Assembly (NCBI GenBank): GCA_027482245.1
Contig: JAIXWG010000038.1
Span: 186,001-250,000 of the forward strand
Reading direction: 5' to 3'
Origin: Acetobacteraceae bacterium
Lineage (GTDB): Bacteria > Pseudomonadota > Alphaproteobacteria > Acetobacterales > Acetobacteraceae
DNA length: 64,000 bases
Shown here: piece after piece, positions 8,007 to 16,176 of the stretch
Numbering within the stretch: position 1 is the stretch's first letter
Layout: each line of letters begins with the position of its first letter
The notes under the pieces: model-generated
Seen by the model: only the letters and a program-made list of their open reading frames with translations
Database searches by the model: none
What the model was told of the DNA's origin: nothing
Translations under genes and position numbers: made by a program

Positions 8007-8909
8007 TCAGATGTGGCTTTCGTGGTTCGCCAGGTACCACTCCGCGATCTCCTCCCGCGTCGTCCACCAGACATCGGGGAAGGTGCGGGCGTAGTCCACG
8101 AAGTCGCGCAGGGCGCGAATGCGGAAGGGCTGGCCGATGACATGCGGGTGCAGGCCGATATTCATCAGCCGGCCGCTGGTCGCGCCTTCGCGATACAGCT
8201 CGTCGAACTGTTCCTTGAAGACGCCGAAGCCGCCATTCGCGTCCTTGCCCTGGCGGAGGAAGACGGTGAAGTCGTTGACCTCCGAGGTATAGGGGATGGA
8301 GACCATCGGCTTCCCTGATTCCGTGTGGATCAGGTAGGGCTGGTCGTCGTTCAGCAGGTCCGTGAAGAAGATCAGCCCTTCCTCCGCCAGGATGTCGGCG
8401 GTGTTGGGCGTGGAGCGCAGCGAGCAGGAGAGCCAGCCGCGCGCGGGTTTGCCGACGACGTCCTTGTAGACGCGCAGCGTCTCCCGGATCACGTTCCGCT
8501 CGCCCTCGACGTCGAATTGGTAGTTGGTCAGCAGGTCGGTCTGCACGTAGTTGTGGGCGACGATCTCCCAGCCCCGGTCGATGGCGTGCTGCACCACCGG
8601 GCGGCGTTCCAGGCCCATCTTGGCGTTCATGGTGCAGCTGGTCGGCACGCCCGCACGCTCGAAGGTCTCGAACATCCGCCAGACGCCGACGCGCTGGCCG
8701 TATTCGCGCCAGGTCCAGTTCGGGTTGTCGTAGACATTGCCGGGCAGCATGTCGGTGATGATGGAGGGGCCGCCGGGATAGAAGGGCTTGTCGGTGTCCT
8801 TGGTCTGGTCCCAGTACTCGAAGTTGGTCGTCAGCAGCATCGCGATGCGCGCCCCGTTGGGCCAGCGGAGCGGCTTCCGGTGGGGCATCGGGACGAAGTC
8901 GTAGCGCAT
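8007..8909 (-). CDS. Polysaccharide deacetylase-fold protein (PuuE/allantoinase-like branch)
   Basis: The 300-residue protein belongs to the NodB-like carbohydrate esterase 4 superfamily, in the cytosolic branch that includes the allantoinase PuuE and PgdA-like proteins. It opens with PLRWPNGARIAMLLTTNFEYW and contains EIVAHNYVQTDLL and NIGLHPHVIGQP, where the branch carries its metal-binding histidines. There is no signal peptide, which argues against a cell-wall deacetylase and for a small-molecule amidohydrolase. It is the first gene of the leftward operon ending at 4893 and is divergent from the AMDase-like gene at 9006 across a 96-base region. Confidence 0.82.
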   Translation of the reverse strand: MRYDFVPMPHRKPLRWPNGARIAMLLTTNFEYWDQTKDTDKPFYPGGPSIITDMLPGNVYDNPNWTWREYGQRVGVWRMFETFERAGVPTSCTMNAKMGLERRPVVQHAIDRGWEIVAHNYVQTDLLTNYQFDVEGERNVIRETLRVYKDVVGKPARGWLSCSLRSTPNTADILAEEGLIFFTDLLNDDQPYLIHTESGKPMVSIPYTSEVNDFTVFLRQGKDANGGFGVFKEQFDELYREGATSGRLMNIGLHPHVIGQPFRIRALRDFVDYARTFPDVWWTTREEIAEWYLANHESHI

Positions 8910-9005
8910 CGGGCAGGGTCCTCTCGACGTTGTCCGTACTTCAACACGACGCAGGCCGGCGCGATAGGGATGACGTGGCGCGCCATGCCATGCCATGCTC
9001 GGGCC

Positions 9006-9740
9006 ATGCAGACCATCGTCCCCACCGATCTCCCGAAGCGCGTCGGCCTCCTCGTGCCCGGCAGCAACACGACGGTGGAGGCCGAGATGAATCGCGCCGG
9101 CCTGCCGGGTGCCAGCTTCCACGCCGCGCGCATGACGCTGCCGCTGGGACTGACCGGGGAGACGCTGGCCACGACCCTGATGGCGAATGCGGCGGTGCCG
9201 CTGCAGCACCTCTCGGCCTGCCAGCTCGACGTCATGATGCTGGGCTGCACCAGCGCGGCCATGGCGCTCGGCACCGAACGGTCGCTGTCCATGGTCGGGG
9301 CCGCGCAGGCGCAGGGTGCGTTGGAGGTCGGTGGCGCGATCGTGGCGGCGCTGAAGGCACTCCGCCTGCATCGCATCGCGCTGTTCACGCCCTATCTCGA
9401 TACGACGAATGCAGCGGTGATCGCCTATCTCGCCGCGGCAGGCATTGAGACGACCGCGTCGCTCGGGCTCGGGCTGAACACGAGCCTGGAGCGGTTCCGC
9501 GTCGTCTCCCGCACCGGGGCGGAGGCGCTGGCGGCGCATCTGGAAGGCCTCGACCATGCCGGGGCGGACGGGGTGCTGATCTGCTGCACGGACTTGCCGA
9601 CGATCGCGGCGCTGCCGGGGCTGGAGGCGCGGCTGGGCAAGCCCGTGGTCAGCAGCAACCAGGCCATGCTCTGGGCCATCGCGCGGGCGCTGGGCCAGCA
9701 GCCCGAACGCGCCGGCGGGCGGCTTTTCGCCGACGCCTGA
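9006..9740 (+). CDS. Maleate isomerase / Asp-Glu racemase-like protein with both catalytic cysteines
   Basis: This is a 244-residue AMDase/maleate isomerase family protein. Both expected cysteines are present: Cys81 in MLGCTSAAM and Cys194 in LICCTDLP. The nucleotide-free dicarboxylate-binding motif LLVPGSNTTVEAE lies near the N-terminus. An isomerase or racemase activity on a four-carbon dicarboxylate is therefore plausible, unlike the two one-cysteine relatives nearby. The ATG at 9006 is preferred; just upstream is a run of CCATG repeats. It is a single-gene unit divergent from the deacetylase-like operon. Confidence 0.84.
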   Translation: MQTIVPTDLPKRVGLLVPGSNTTVEAEMNRAGLPGASFHAARMTLPLGLTGETLATTLMANAAVPLQHLSACQLDVMMLGCTSAAMALGTERSLSMVGAAQAQGALEVGGAIVAALKALRLHRIALFTPYLDTTNAAVIAYLAAAGIETTASLGLGLNTSLERFRVVSRTGAEALAAHLEGLDHAGADGVLICCTDLPTIAALPGLEARLGKPVVSSNQAMLWAIARALGQQPERAGGRLFADA

Positions 9741-9820
9741 GGGCGCGGACGGAACCGGACGGGGTGGTGGGGCTTTGAGGGGGTTGTCGCCCTTCATTGC
9801 CGCAAGGATGCCTTCGCCCT

Positions 9821-10549
9821 ATGCCGGGCCGTCCCGTCACCGTCGTCGCCATGCTGCTGGCCCTTGGCGCCGGGGCCCTCGCCGCCACCATCGCGGTGCA
9901 GGCGCCCTCGCGCGATGCCCCCTCGTCACAGGCCCTGCCGGTGCCGGTCGATCTGGTGGAGGGGCAGAGCGCCGTGGAGGCGGTCCGCCAGCATCTGCGC
10001 CGGGCCGGGCTGTCCGATGAGCTGATGGGGCTGGAGACGCACCGGCAGGAGGGTGGGCGCGAGACCGTCGTGGTCTGCGCCCGCATCGCTGCGCCATCGC
10101 GTGGTGGTCCTGTCGATGTCGTGGCGCGGGTGATGGCGACACCGCGGAGCAACGCCGCCATGGCGTCCAGCGCGTCCCGCCCCCTGCCGCCCTTCGTGGT
10201 GCTGGAGGATGGCCCGGGGCTGAACCGCAACCGGCCCGCGGGCGATGCCTGGCAGCGGCGTTGCACCACCGCGCCCCCCGTGGCCGCACCGACGCCGGCA
10301 CCCAGCGCGGCAGCGCCGCCGGTCTTCACGCCGGTCGCGGCCAGCATGCCGGCCCGCGGCGGGGAGCAGGTGGTGATGCGCGGGCCCGGCAATGTGCGGA
10401 GCGGCCCGGGCGGCGGTGCCGCGGTGCTGCGCGTGGCGCCCCGCGGTGCCAGCCTCACGGTGCTGGACCGCGCCGCGGGCGGCTGGCTGCAGGTGGATGA
10501 CGGCGCCGGCGGCGGCTGGGTGCATGGGAGCCTGGTCGAGGCTCCCTGA
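9821..10549 (+). CDS. Exported SH3b-domain protein of unknown function
   Basis: The 242-residue product has an N-terminal hydrophobic segment (VVAMLLALGAGALAATIAV) acting as signal or anchor, a middle part with a possible small alpha/beta region (GQSAVEAVRQHL to TVVVCARI), a proline/alanine-rich linker, and a C-terminal bacterial SH3 domain (residues about 185-242) with NVRSGPG and WLQVDDG...GWVHG. SH3b domains usually bind cell-wall peptides or mediate protein contacts, so it is probably periplasmic. The ATG at 9821 is chosen over a TTG 24 bases upstream because it places the hydrophobic segment at the N-terminus. No operon partner is evident. Confidence 0.72.
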   Translation: MPGRPVTVVAMLLALGAGALAATIAVQAPSRDAPSSQALPVPVDLVEGQSAVEAVRQHLRRAGLSDELMGLETHRQEGGRETVVVCARIAAPSRGGPVDVVARVMATPRSNAAMASSASRPLPPFVVLEDGPGLNRNRPAGDAWQRRCTTAPPVAAPTPAPSAAAPPVFTPVAASMPARGGEQVVMRGPGNVRSGPGGGAAVLRVAPRGASLTVLDRAAGGWLQVDDGAGGGWVHGSLVEAP

Positions 10550-10552
10550 CCC

Positions 10553-11902
10553 TCACCAGCGGTGGCTCGCCGCCACGTGCTTATCCGGCAGGCGCGGCCC
10601 GGCACCGAACAGCTTCTCCCGGTACGTCCCGCCCGCGTAGCCGGTCTTGAACAGGCCGCGTTCCTGCAGCACCGGCACGACCAGGTCGATGAACTGCTCC
10701 AGGCATTCCGGCATGACGGTGCGGGAGAGGTTGAAGCCGTCCACATCCGCTTCGCGCATCCAGCCCTCCAGCGCATCGGCCACCTGGTGGGGGTCGCCCA
10801 CGATCGGCGGCTGGCGGCTGCCGAGGACGGATTGCTCCAGCATCTTGCGCTTGGTCCAGGCGGGGCCGGCGACCTGCTTCATCGCCTGTACATTCGATTG
10901 GATGGCCTGGGTGGGCCCGGCCTCGATAGGGTCATCCATGCCGTAACGGGAAAAATCGATGCCGAGCGAGGCGGCGGCATGGGCCAGCGTCGCCTCCGCA
11001 TTGGCGTGGCTGGCGTAGTCGGCCAGCAGCGCGCGGGCCTCGGCTTCCGTGCGGCCCGTCACGATGGTGGCGCCGACGAAGACCTGGATGGGGCGCGGGG
11101 CGGCGCGGGCACGGAGGTCCGCCACCTGCCGCGCCACGATGGCGGGGCTGGTGCCGTTGACGAAGACGCATTCGGCATGGCGCCCCGCGAAGGCACGGCC
11201 GCGGTCGCTGGCGCCGGCCTGGTAGAGCACCGGCGTCCGCTGCGGCGATGGCTCGCATAGATGGATCGCATCCAGCCGGTACTGCTTGCCCTGGTGGCGG
11301 ATGCGCCGCACGCGGGCGGGGTCGGTGTAGACGCCGCCCGCCTTGTCGCGCTTCACCGCGTCATCGGCCCAGCTGCCTTCCCACAGCGCATAGACCGCCT
11401 CCATGTATTCTTCGGCCAGGTCGTAGCGGTCGTCATGCTGCATCTGGGCATCGTGGCCCAGCGCGCGGGCGGCGCTGTCGAGGTACCCGGTCACGATGTT
11501 CCAGCCGATGCGCCCGCCCGTCAGGTGGTCCAGCGAAGACATGCGGCGGGCGAAGAGGTAGGGCGCCTCATAGGCCAGGTTGCAGGTGACGCCGAAGCCG
11601 AGATGTGTCGTCACTGCCGCCATGGCGGGGATCGTGACGGCGGGATCGATGAGGGGCACCTGCACGCCGCCCCGCAGCGCCGCATCGGCGCTGCCGCCCA
11701 GCACGTCGTAGATGCCGAGCACATCGGCCAGGAACAACCCGTCGAACAGCCCGCGTTCCAGCAGCCGCGCCAGGTCCATCCAGTGCGCCAGGCTGTTGTA
11801 GCCCGTGCTGCGATCGCGCGGGTGGGTCCACATCCCCTGCTGGATGTGGCCCGGCGTCGCCATGTCGAAGGCGTTGAGGCGAATCTGGCGCCGTTCGGTC
11901 AC
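10553..11902 (-). CDS. LLM-class flavin-dependent monooxygenase (NtaA/SnaA/DszA type)
   Basis: The 449-residue protein is a bacterial luciferase-like monooxygenase of the NtaA/SnaA/DszA group, which uses FMNH2 from a partner reductase to oxidise chelators, sulfones, pristinamycin precursors and similar compounds. Recognisable parts are IRLNAFDM at the start, GLFLADVLGIYD, the TRTF-like strand around LGFGVTCNLAYEAPY, GRIGWNIVTGYLDSAA and PVLYQAGASDRGRAFA. The GTG at 11902 gives the family's N-terminus. It lies 5 bases after the class II aldolase gene, so the two form an operon; no flavin reductase is encoded alongside. Confidence 0.87.
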   Translation of the reverse strand: MTERRQIRLNAFDMATPGHIQQGMWTHPRDRSTGYNSLAHWMDLARLLERGLFDGLFLADVLGIYDVLGGSADAALRGGVQVPLIDPAVTIPAMAAVTTHLGFGVTCNLAYEAPYLFARRMSSLDHLTGGRIGWNIVTGYLDSAARALGHDAQMQHDDRYDLAEEYMEAVYALWEGSWADDAVKRDKAGGVYTDPARVRRIRHQGKQYRLDAIHLCEPSPQRTPVLYQAGASDRGRAFAGRHAECVFVNGTSPAIVARQVADLRARAAPRPIQVFVGATIVTGRTEAEARALLADYASHANAEATLAHAAASLGIDFSRYGMDDPIEAGPTQAIQSNVQAMKQVAGPAWTKRKMLEQSVLGSRQPPIVGDPHQVADALEGWMREADVDGFNLSRTVMPECLEQFIDLVVPVLQERGLFKTGYAGGTYREKLFGAGPRLPDKHVAASHRW

Positions 11903-11907
11903 GGCGT

Positions 11908-12699
11908 TCAGCTCCGGTAGCTCACCGGGTCGTTCTCGATCAGGCGGAGGGACGCTTCCCAGGCCAGGTTGATGTGCGGGCTGGGCGGGTTCTTCGGCGC
12001 GAATTGCTGTGCGGTCTTGAGGCGCACTTCCTCCGGCGGCAGCACCAGCTTGGCCCCGCCGGCCAGCGCGGCGACCTGCGCCTGGCAGGCACGCTCCAGG
12101 TAGTAGATCTGGTTCCAGGCATCGGGGATGGTGGTGCCGCCGACGAGCAGCCCGTGGTTGCGCAGGATCATCGCCTTGTGCGGGCCGAGATCGGCGACCA
12201 GGCGGTCGCGCTCATCGAGGTCGAGGGCGATGCCCTCATACCCATGATAGGCGAGGCAGCCATAGAACTTCAGCGCGTGCTGGCTGATGGGCAGCAGGCC
12301 GTGTTCCTGGGCGGAGACGGCGATGCCGGCGGAGGTGTGCGTATGGATGACGGCCACCAGATCCTCCCGCGCCATGTGGATGGCGGAATGGATGGTGAAG
12401 CCGGCGGCGTTCACGTGCAGGCCGCTGCGGCCCTCGGGTTCCAGGATGTTGCCGTCCACGTCGATCTTCACCAGGTCGCTGGCGCGCATCTCGTGGAACA
12501 TCACGCCGTAGCTGTTGATGAGGAAGTGGTGTTCCGGCCCCGGGATGCGGGCGCTGATGTGGGTGTAGATCAGGTCCGTCATGCGGTGATGCGCGACCAG
12601 GCGATAGAGGGCCGCCAGGTCGCAGCGGATCTTCCACTCCTCCTCGCTGATGCCGGCGGGGATCGGTCCAAGGGAGGGAAATGGGGCGGCCATGTTCAT
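11908..12699 (-). CDS. Class II aldolase/adducin-family protein
   Basis: This 263-residue protein has the zinc-dependent class II aldolase (fuculose-1-phosphate aldolase/adducin) fold. The zinc histidines are in AVIHTHTSAG and in the later LRNHGLLVGG, and THISARIPG and NAAGFTIHSAIH match the family. The upstream-most ATG at 12699 (MNMAAPF) has an in-frame alternative two codons later. It is the first gene of a two-gene leftward unit with the flavin monooxygenase. A carbon-carbon lyase or decarboxylase role on a hydroxy-acid is the most that can be said. A second member of the family is at 20688. Confidence 0.87.
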   Translation of the reverse strand: MNMAAPFPSLGPIPAGISEEEWKIRCDLAALYRLVAHHRMTDLIYTHISARIPGPEHHFLINSYGVMFHEMRASDLVKIDVDGNILEPEGRSGLHVNAAGFTIHSAIHMAREDLVAVIHTHTSAGIAVSAQEHGLLPISQHALKFYGCLAYHGYEGIALDLDERDRLVADLGPHKAMILRNHGLLVGGTTIPDAWNQIYYLERACQAQVAALAGGAKLVLPPEEVRLKTAQQFAPKNPPSPHINLAWEASLRLIENDPVSYRS

Positions 12700-12723
12700 G
12701 GGAGGGGTCTCGCGCTGGGATGG

Positions 12724-12738
12724 GCGGGAGTGTCCCGC
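12724..12738. promoter_or_regulatory. Inverted repeat in divergent promoter region, possible operator
   Basis: GCGGGA and TCCCGC form a perfect 6-base inverted repeat around GTG, 24 bases upstream of the aldolase start and 112 bases upstream of the RraA-family start. Its place between divergent genes would suit an operator, but in DNA this GC-rich such repeats arise easily by chance. Confidence 0.25.
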
Positions 12739-12850
12739 ATCGCGGCCGCGACGAAAAGGGCCGGGAGGTCCGCCGGGGCTGGACGGGGTTCACGATCCGG
12801 GCCGACCATGTGCATGAAGGCGGCAACGAAGCCCCGTTGAGGAACGCATC

Positions 12851-13567
12851 ATGGCCCTGAGTCCCGAAACCCGCGACAAGCTGCGCAAGGTCAGCACCGC
12901 CACCCTGGCGACGGCGCTGTTCAAGCGCGGCTTCCGCAGCCAGATGATCCAGGGCCCGCTGCCGCTGCACACGCCGACCGAGAGCATGGTGGGCGAGGCC
13001 TTCACCGTCCGCTACATCCCGGCGCGGGAGGACCTGAACACGCTGGAGGCCTTCAAGGACCCCAGCCACCCGCAGCGCAAGGCGATCGAGACCTGCCCGC
13101 CTGGCCATGTGCTGGTCTTCGACAGCCGGAAGGACGCGCGCGCGGCCTCCGCCGGCGCCATCCTGGTCGGGCGGTTGAAGGCCCGCGGCGTGGCGGGCGT
13201 GGTGACCGATGGCGGCTTCCGGGACAGCGCGGAGATCGCGGCGCTGGGCATCCCGGCCTTCCACACGCGCCCGTCCGCGCCCACCAACCTGACGCTGAAC
13301 CACGCCATCGACATCAACGTGCCGATCGGCTGCGGCGATGCGCCGGTCTTCCCGGGGGATGTGCTGGTCGGCGACTGCGACGGCGTCATCGTCATCCCCG
13401 CGCATCTGGCGGAGGAGATCGCGGCCGAGGCGACCGAGATGACGGCCTATGAGGATTTCGTGGCGGAGAAGGTGGCGGAGGGGCGGACGATCGTCGGGCT
13501 CTATCCCGCGACCAATCCGGCCAACCTGGAGGAGTTCAAGGGCTGGCGGGCGGCGAAGGGGCGGTGA
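12851..13567 (+). CDS. RraA-family aldolase (4-hydroxy-4-methyl-2-oxoglutarate aldolase type)
   Basis: The 238-residue protein belongs to the RraA/HMG-aldolase family, whose enzymes split 4-hydroxy-4-methyl-2-oxoglutarate or decarboxylate oxaloacetate using a divalent metal. The active-site loop VVTDGGFRDS contains the conserved Gly-Gly-x-Arg-Asp; GDVLVGDCDGVIVIP matches the C-terminal part. GAGGAA ends 7 bases before the ATG. It is followed after 170 bases by a Bug receptor gene on the same strand, a pairing consistent with aromatic or dicarboxylate catabolism. A second RraA-type gene lies at 30899. Confidence 0.87.
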   Translation: MALSPETRDKLRKVSTATLATALFKRGFRSQMIQGPLPLHTPTESMVGEAFTVRYIPAREDLNTLEAFKDPSHPQRKAIETCPPGHVLVFDSRKDARAASAGAILVGRLKARGVAGVVTDGGFRDSAEIAALGIPAFHTRPSAPTNLTLNHAIDINVPIGCGDAPVFPGDVLVGDCDGVIVIPAHLAEEIAAEATEMTAYEDFVAEKVAEGRTIVGLYPATNPANLEEFKGWRAAKGR

Positions 13568-13650
13568 GGTCGTTGGGGAAGGCGCTGCTTTCCCCACACC
13601 CCATCCGCGAGGGGCGAGACGCCCCTGGACCGTCGTCAGTTGATCCCGGT

Positions 13651-13672
13651 CCAGGGTCCGGCTGGACCCTGG
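13651..13672. repeat. Perfect 9-bp hairpin, first of a pair between RraA and Bug genes
   Basis: CCAGGGTCC and GGACCCTGG form a perfect 9-base stem around a GGCT loop. No T-run follows, so it is not a typical intrinsic terminator. It may be a REP-like element or an mRNA-stabilising structure. Confidence 0.6.
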
Positions 13673-13681
13673 CATGGGGGT

Positions 13682-13704
13682 GCGGGGGAACAGCGTTCCC
13701 CCGC
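13682..13704. repeat. Perfect 10-bp hairpin, second of the pair
   Basis: GCGGGGGAAC and GTTCCCCCGC pair perfectly around an AGC loop, ten bases after the first hairpin and 33 bases before the Bug receptor start. Together the two structures occupy most of the second half of the 170-base gap and could tune expression of the downstream receptor relative to the RraA gene. Confidence 0.6.
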
Positions 13705-13737
13705 GAGACAAAGCAACAACGGGAGGAACCAGAGCCA

Positions 13738-14709
13738 ATGAACCGCCGCACGCTGCTAGGCGCCCTCGCCGCGCCCGCCTTCATCCGCCCGGCCTTCGCG
13801 CAGCAGGATTGGCCATCCCGCGCCGTCACCATCGTGGTGCCCTTCGCGACCGGCGGGCCCTCCGACCTCATCGCCCGCGTCGCCGCGCAGCACCTGCAGC
13901 AGACACTCGGAAAGCCCTTCGTCGTCGAGAACCGGCCGGGCGCGACCGGAGAGGTCGGTGCGCGGCAGGTGATCCGCACCGCGCCCGATGGCTACACGCT
14001 GATGCACGCGCCGATCAGCACCTGGGCCATCAACGTCGCGCTGCGGCCGAACCTCGGCTACGACCCGACGACGCAGCTGACGCGCATCACGGTCACCGTG
14101 CGCACGCCGAATGTCCTGGTGGTGAACCCGCAGGCGGTGCCGGTGCAGGATTTTGCCGGGCTGATCGATTGGATGAAGCGGAACGCCGCCACCGCTTCCT
14201 ACCCCTCCTCCGGCGTCGGGTCGTCGGACCATCTGACGGCGGAGATGTTCAAGCAGGCGACGGGGACGGAGATGGCGCATATTCCCTACACCGGGGGCGG
14301 GCCGGCGATGACCAGCCTGATGGCGGGCACCACGCATATCTCCTTCCAGAACCTCGGCGCCGTCATCCCGCATATCCAGTCGGGGCGGCTGAAGGCGCTG
14401 ATGGTCACGGCGTCCCAGCGCACGCCGGTGCTGCCGGATGTGCCGACCGGGCAGGAAGTCGGGCTGCGGGACTTCGTCGTCTATTCCTGGCAGGCGCTGG
14501 GCGGGCCGCCCGGCATGCCGGCGCCGCTGGTGGAGCGGGTGCGGGAGAGCTTCATGGGCGCGCTCCGCGTCCCCGCCACGGCGCAGCGCCTGGTCGAGGC
14601 CGGCTTCGACATCGGCGGCGACACGCCCGATGAATTCGCCACCTTCCAGGCGGGCGAGATCGCGCGCTGGAAGCGGGTGGTGGAGGCCGGGAACATCAAG
14701 CCGGAATAG
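13738..14709 (+). CDS. Bug-family (TctC) tripartite tricarboxylate receptor
   Basis: The product is a 323-residue periplasmic Bug receptor. NRRTLLGALAAPAFIRPAFA is a short twin-arginine-type signal, followed by AVTIVVPFATGGPSDLIAR, VVENRPGATGEVGA and PDGYTLM, all hallmarks of the family. GGGAGGAACC about 10 bases upstream supports the ATG at 13738. No TctAB membrane partner is present. It follows the RraA-like aldolase gene, suggesting the ligand feeds that enzyme. Its 3' end overlaps the opposite-strand racemase-like gene by 14 bases. Confidence 0.92.
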   Translation: MNRRTLLGALAAPAFIRPAFAQQDWPSRAVTIVVPFATGGPSDLIARVAAQHLQQTLGKPFVVENRPGATGEVGARQVIRTAPDGYTLMHAPISTWAINVALRPNLGYDPTTQLTRITVTVRTPNVLVVNPQAVPVQDFAGLIDWMKRNAATASYPSSGVGSSDHLTAEMFKQATGTEMAHIPYTGGGPAMTSLMAGTTHISFQNLGAVIPHIQSGRLKALMVTASQRTPVLPDVPTGQEVGLRDFVVYSWQALGGPPGMPAPLVERVRESFMGALRVPATAQRLVEAGFDIGGDTPDEFATFQAGEIARWKRVVEAGNIKPE

Positions 14710-15352
14710 CGGCGCGCTTCAGGGCCAGCCGCACCGCGGCGGGCACGGGCTCGATGATCGGGACGGGGAAGCGCGGGCGGAGCACTTCCGCCACCGCGGC
14801 CAGCGGGCCGCCGCCAATGATGATGGCCTCCGCCCCCGTCTCGGCGAGGGCGCGGCGGGCGGTCGCTTCCAGCGCGGCCTCCAGCCTGGCCGGGTCCGCC
14901 ATCAGCGCGGCGGCGGGGCCCTCCGTCAGGAAGGTGCCGGCATGGCGTGCGGCGTGGCCGTACTCCGCGACGCGCCCGTCGATGGAGGGGGCGAGCAGCG
15001 CCGTTGTCGTGACGATGACGAAGCGCCCGGCCGCGGCGGCTTCCGCCATCGCGGCTTCGGCGATGCCGGTCAGGGGTACGGGGGCGGCGGCGCGCCTTTC
15101 GGCGAGGCCGGGATCGCCGAAGGCGGCGACGATGACGCCGGCATAAACCGAGAGATCGGTCGCCGAGAGCAACGCCTGCACGGCCCGCGCGCCCTCGGCC
15201 AGCTTGGCGGGGTCATCCAGCAGGGGCGCGCCGGTCGCGACGGTCGCGCCCTCCACCGTCACGCCTTCCGGCGCCGCGCGCTGGGCGATCGCCGTCATCA
15301 CCGCCGTGGTGCGGGCATTGGTGTTCGGGTTGACCAGCAGCAGGCGCGTCAC
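14696..15352 (-). CDS. Hydantoin/Asp-Glu racemase-like protein lacking both usual cysteines
   Basis: The 218-residue protein matches the hydantoin racemase (HyuE) layout: RLLLVNPNTNARTT at the start, AFGDPGL, PLTGIAEAAM and a C-terminal PIIEPVPAAVRLA. Where two-base racemases carry cysteines, this one has Ala77 (VAAFGDPG) and glycines at 180-182 (IIIGGGPLA). It may be an inactive or differently acting member; glycine-rich variants of this group are, as I recall, not rare. The GTG start at 15352 overlaps the stop of the AMDase-like gene by GTGA, so both are co-translated. Confidence 0.8.
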   Translation of the reverse strand: MTRLLLVNPNTNARTTAVMTAIAQRAAPEGVTVEGATVATGAPLLDDPAKLAEGARAVQALLSATDLSVYAGVIVAAFGDPGLAERRAAAPVPLTGIAEAAMAEAAAAGRFVIVTTTALLAPSIDGRVAEYGHAARHAGTFLTEGPAAALMADPARLEAALEATARRALAETGAEAIIIGGGPLAAVAEVLRPRFPVPIIEPVPAAVRLALKRAAIPA

Positions 15353-16071
15353 AGGCTGAACAGCCTTCCCCAGCCCGTCACGCGGGCCGAGTCGAGGCCG
15401 GCGACCGACAGGCTCTTCCACACCGCGGTCGCGATGCTGTCGAGGATGGGGATGCCGAGCTCGGCCTCCAGCTCCGCCACCAGCGGCCCGGCGCGGAGGT
15501 TGGTGCAGACGACGGCGATGGCATCGGGGCGCTCCGCCGCCACGGCGCGGGTCATCGCGCGCAGCTGGTCCTCCGTGACCTCCGCGAAGGCGAAGTTGTC
15601 GCGGATGCCGGCATGGGCGTCGCCGCGGCAGGCCAGGCCGTGGCGCGCATACTGCGCGACGATCTTCGCCTGCACGTCGTCGGTATAGGGCGTGACATAG
15701 CCGAGGCTCTTCGCGCCAAGGCGTTCCAGCGCCTCGTTCATCGCGAGGATGGAGGTGGTGGCGGGGATGCCCGTGGCCGCGGTGATGCGCTCGCAGAGCC
15801 GCTGGTCGGTCTCGAAGCCCAGCCAGGTGGCGGAGGTGCCGTTCCAGGTGATGGCGTCCACCTTCGCATGCGCCAGCAACTCCGCCGCCGCCAGGATGGC
15901 GCTGTCGTCGAACTGGGCGAGGGCGGAGGGGCTGAGCGCGATCTCCGTCACCTTGAAGCGGCCGAAATGGACGGAGACCTCCGGCAGCCCCGCGACCATC
16001 GCCTGCGTCACGGGCTCCAGCACCGTGTTGGAGGAGGGGGTGAGCATGCCGAGGCGGATTCGTTGGGTCAT
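15349..16071 (-). CDS. Arylmalonate decarboxylase/maleate isomerase-like protein, first cysteine replaced by glycine
   Basis: This 240-residue AMDase-family protein has GMLTPSSNTVLEP near the N-terminus, Gly78 in TWNGTSATW at the first catalytic position, and Cys189 in VVCTNLRAG at the second. The glycine plus single downstream cysteine is the arrangement described for arylmalonate decarboxylase, which decarboxylates rather than racemises. It is the first gene of a two-gene leftward operon with the hydantoin-racemase-like gene. It could decarboxylate a malonate derivative or act as a lyase; substrate unknown. Confidence 0.82.
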   Translation of the reverse strand: MTQRIRLGMLTPSSNTVLEPVTQAMVAGLPEVSVHFGRFKVTEIALSPSALAQFDDSAILAAAELLAHAKVDAITWNGTSATWLGFETDQRLCERITAATGIPATTSILAMNEALERLGAKSLGYVTPYTDDVQAKIVAQYARHGLACRGDAHAGIRDNFAFAEVTEDQLRAMTRAVAAERPDAIAVVCTNLRAGPLVAELEAELGIPILDSIATAVWKSLSVAGLDSARVTGWGRLFSL

Positions 16072-16098
16072 GGGCCCAACCTACCGCCGGATGTGAGG

Positions 16099-16116
16099 CC
16101 CGCAAACGCGGGTTTT
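16099..16116 (+). terminator. Terminator-like hairpin with T-run in a divergent leader
   Basis: CCCGC-AAAC-GCGGG is followed by TTTT, a short intrinsic-terminator shape on the plus strand. It lies between the divergent genes starting at 16071 and 16177, so it would act only on a transcript heading into the DUF808 gene, as an attenuator. A second inverted repeat, CCTGCC/GGCAGG, follows at 16132-16145. The stem is only 5 base pairs, so the call is tentative. Confidence 0.35.
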
Positions 16117-16176
16117 CATTGACGCGCGGCCCCTGCCACGGCAGGCCCCAGGCGAAACAATGCCGCCGGAGATGCC

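Noticed and set aside
8007..8909. Cell-wall or chitin deacetylase
   Set aside because: There is no signal peptide and the sequence matches the cytosolic PuuE-like branch; the operon context is small-molecule catabolism.
12740..12751. TCGCGGCCGCGA palindrome between the aldolase and RraA genes
   Set aside because: Purely G/C-rich apart from the ends and expected often by chance in this genome; not enough to call an operator.
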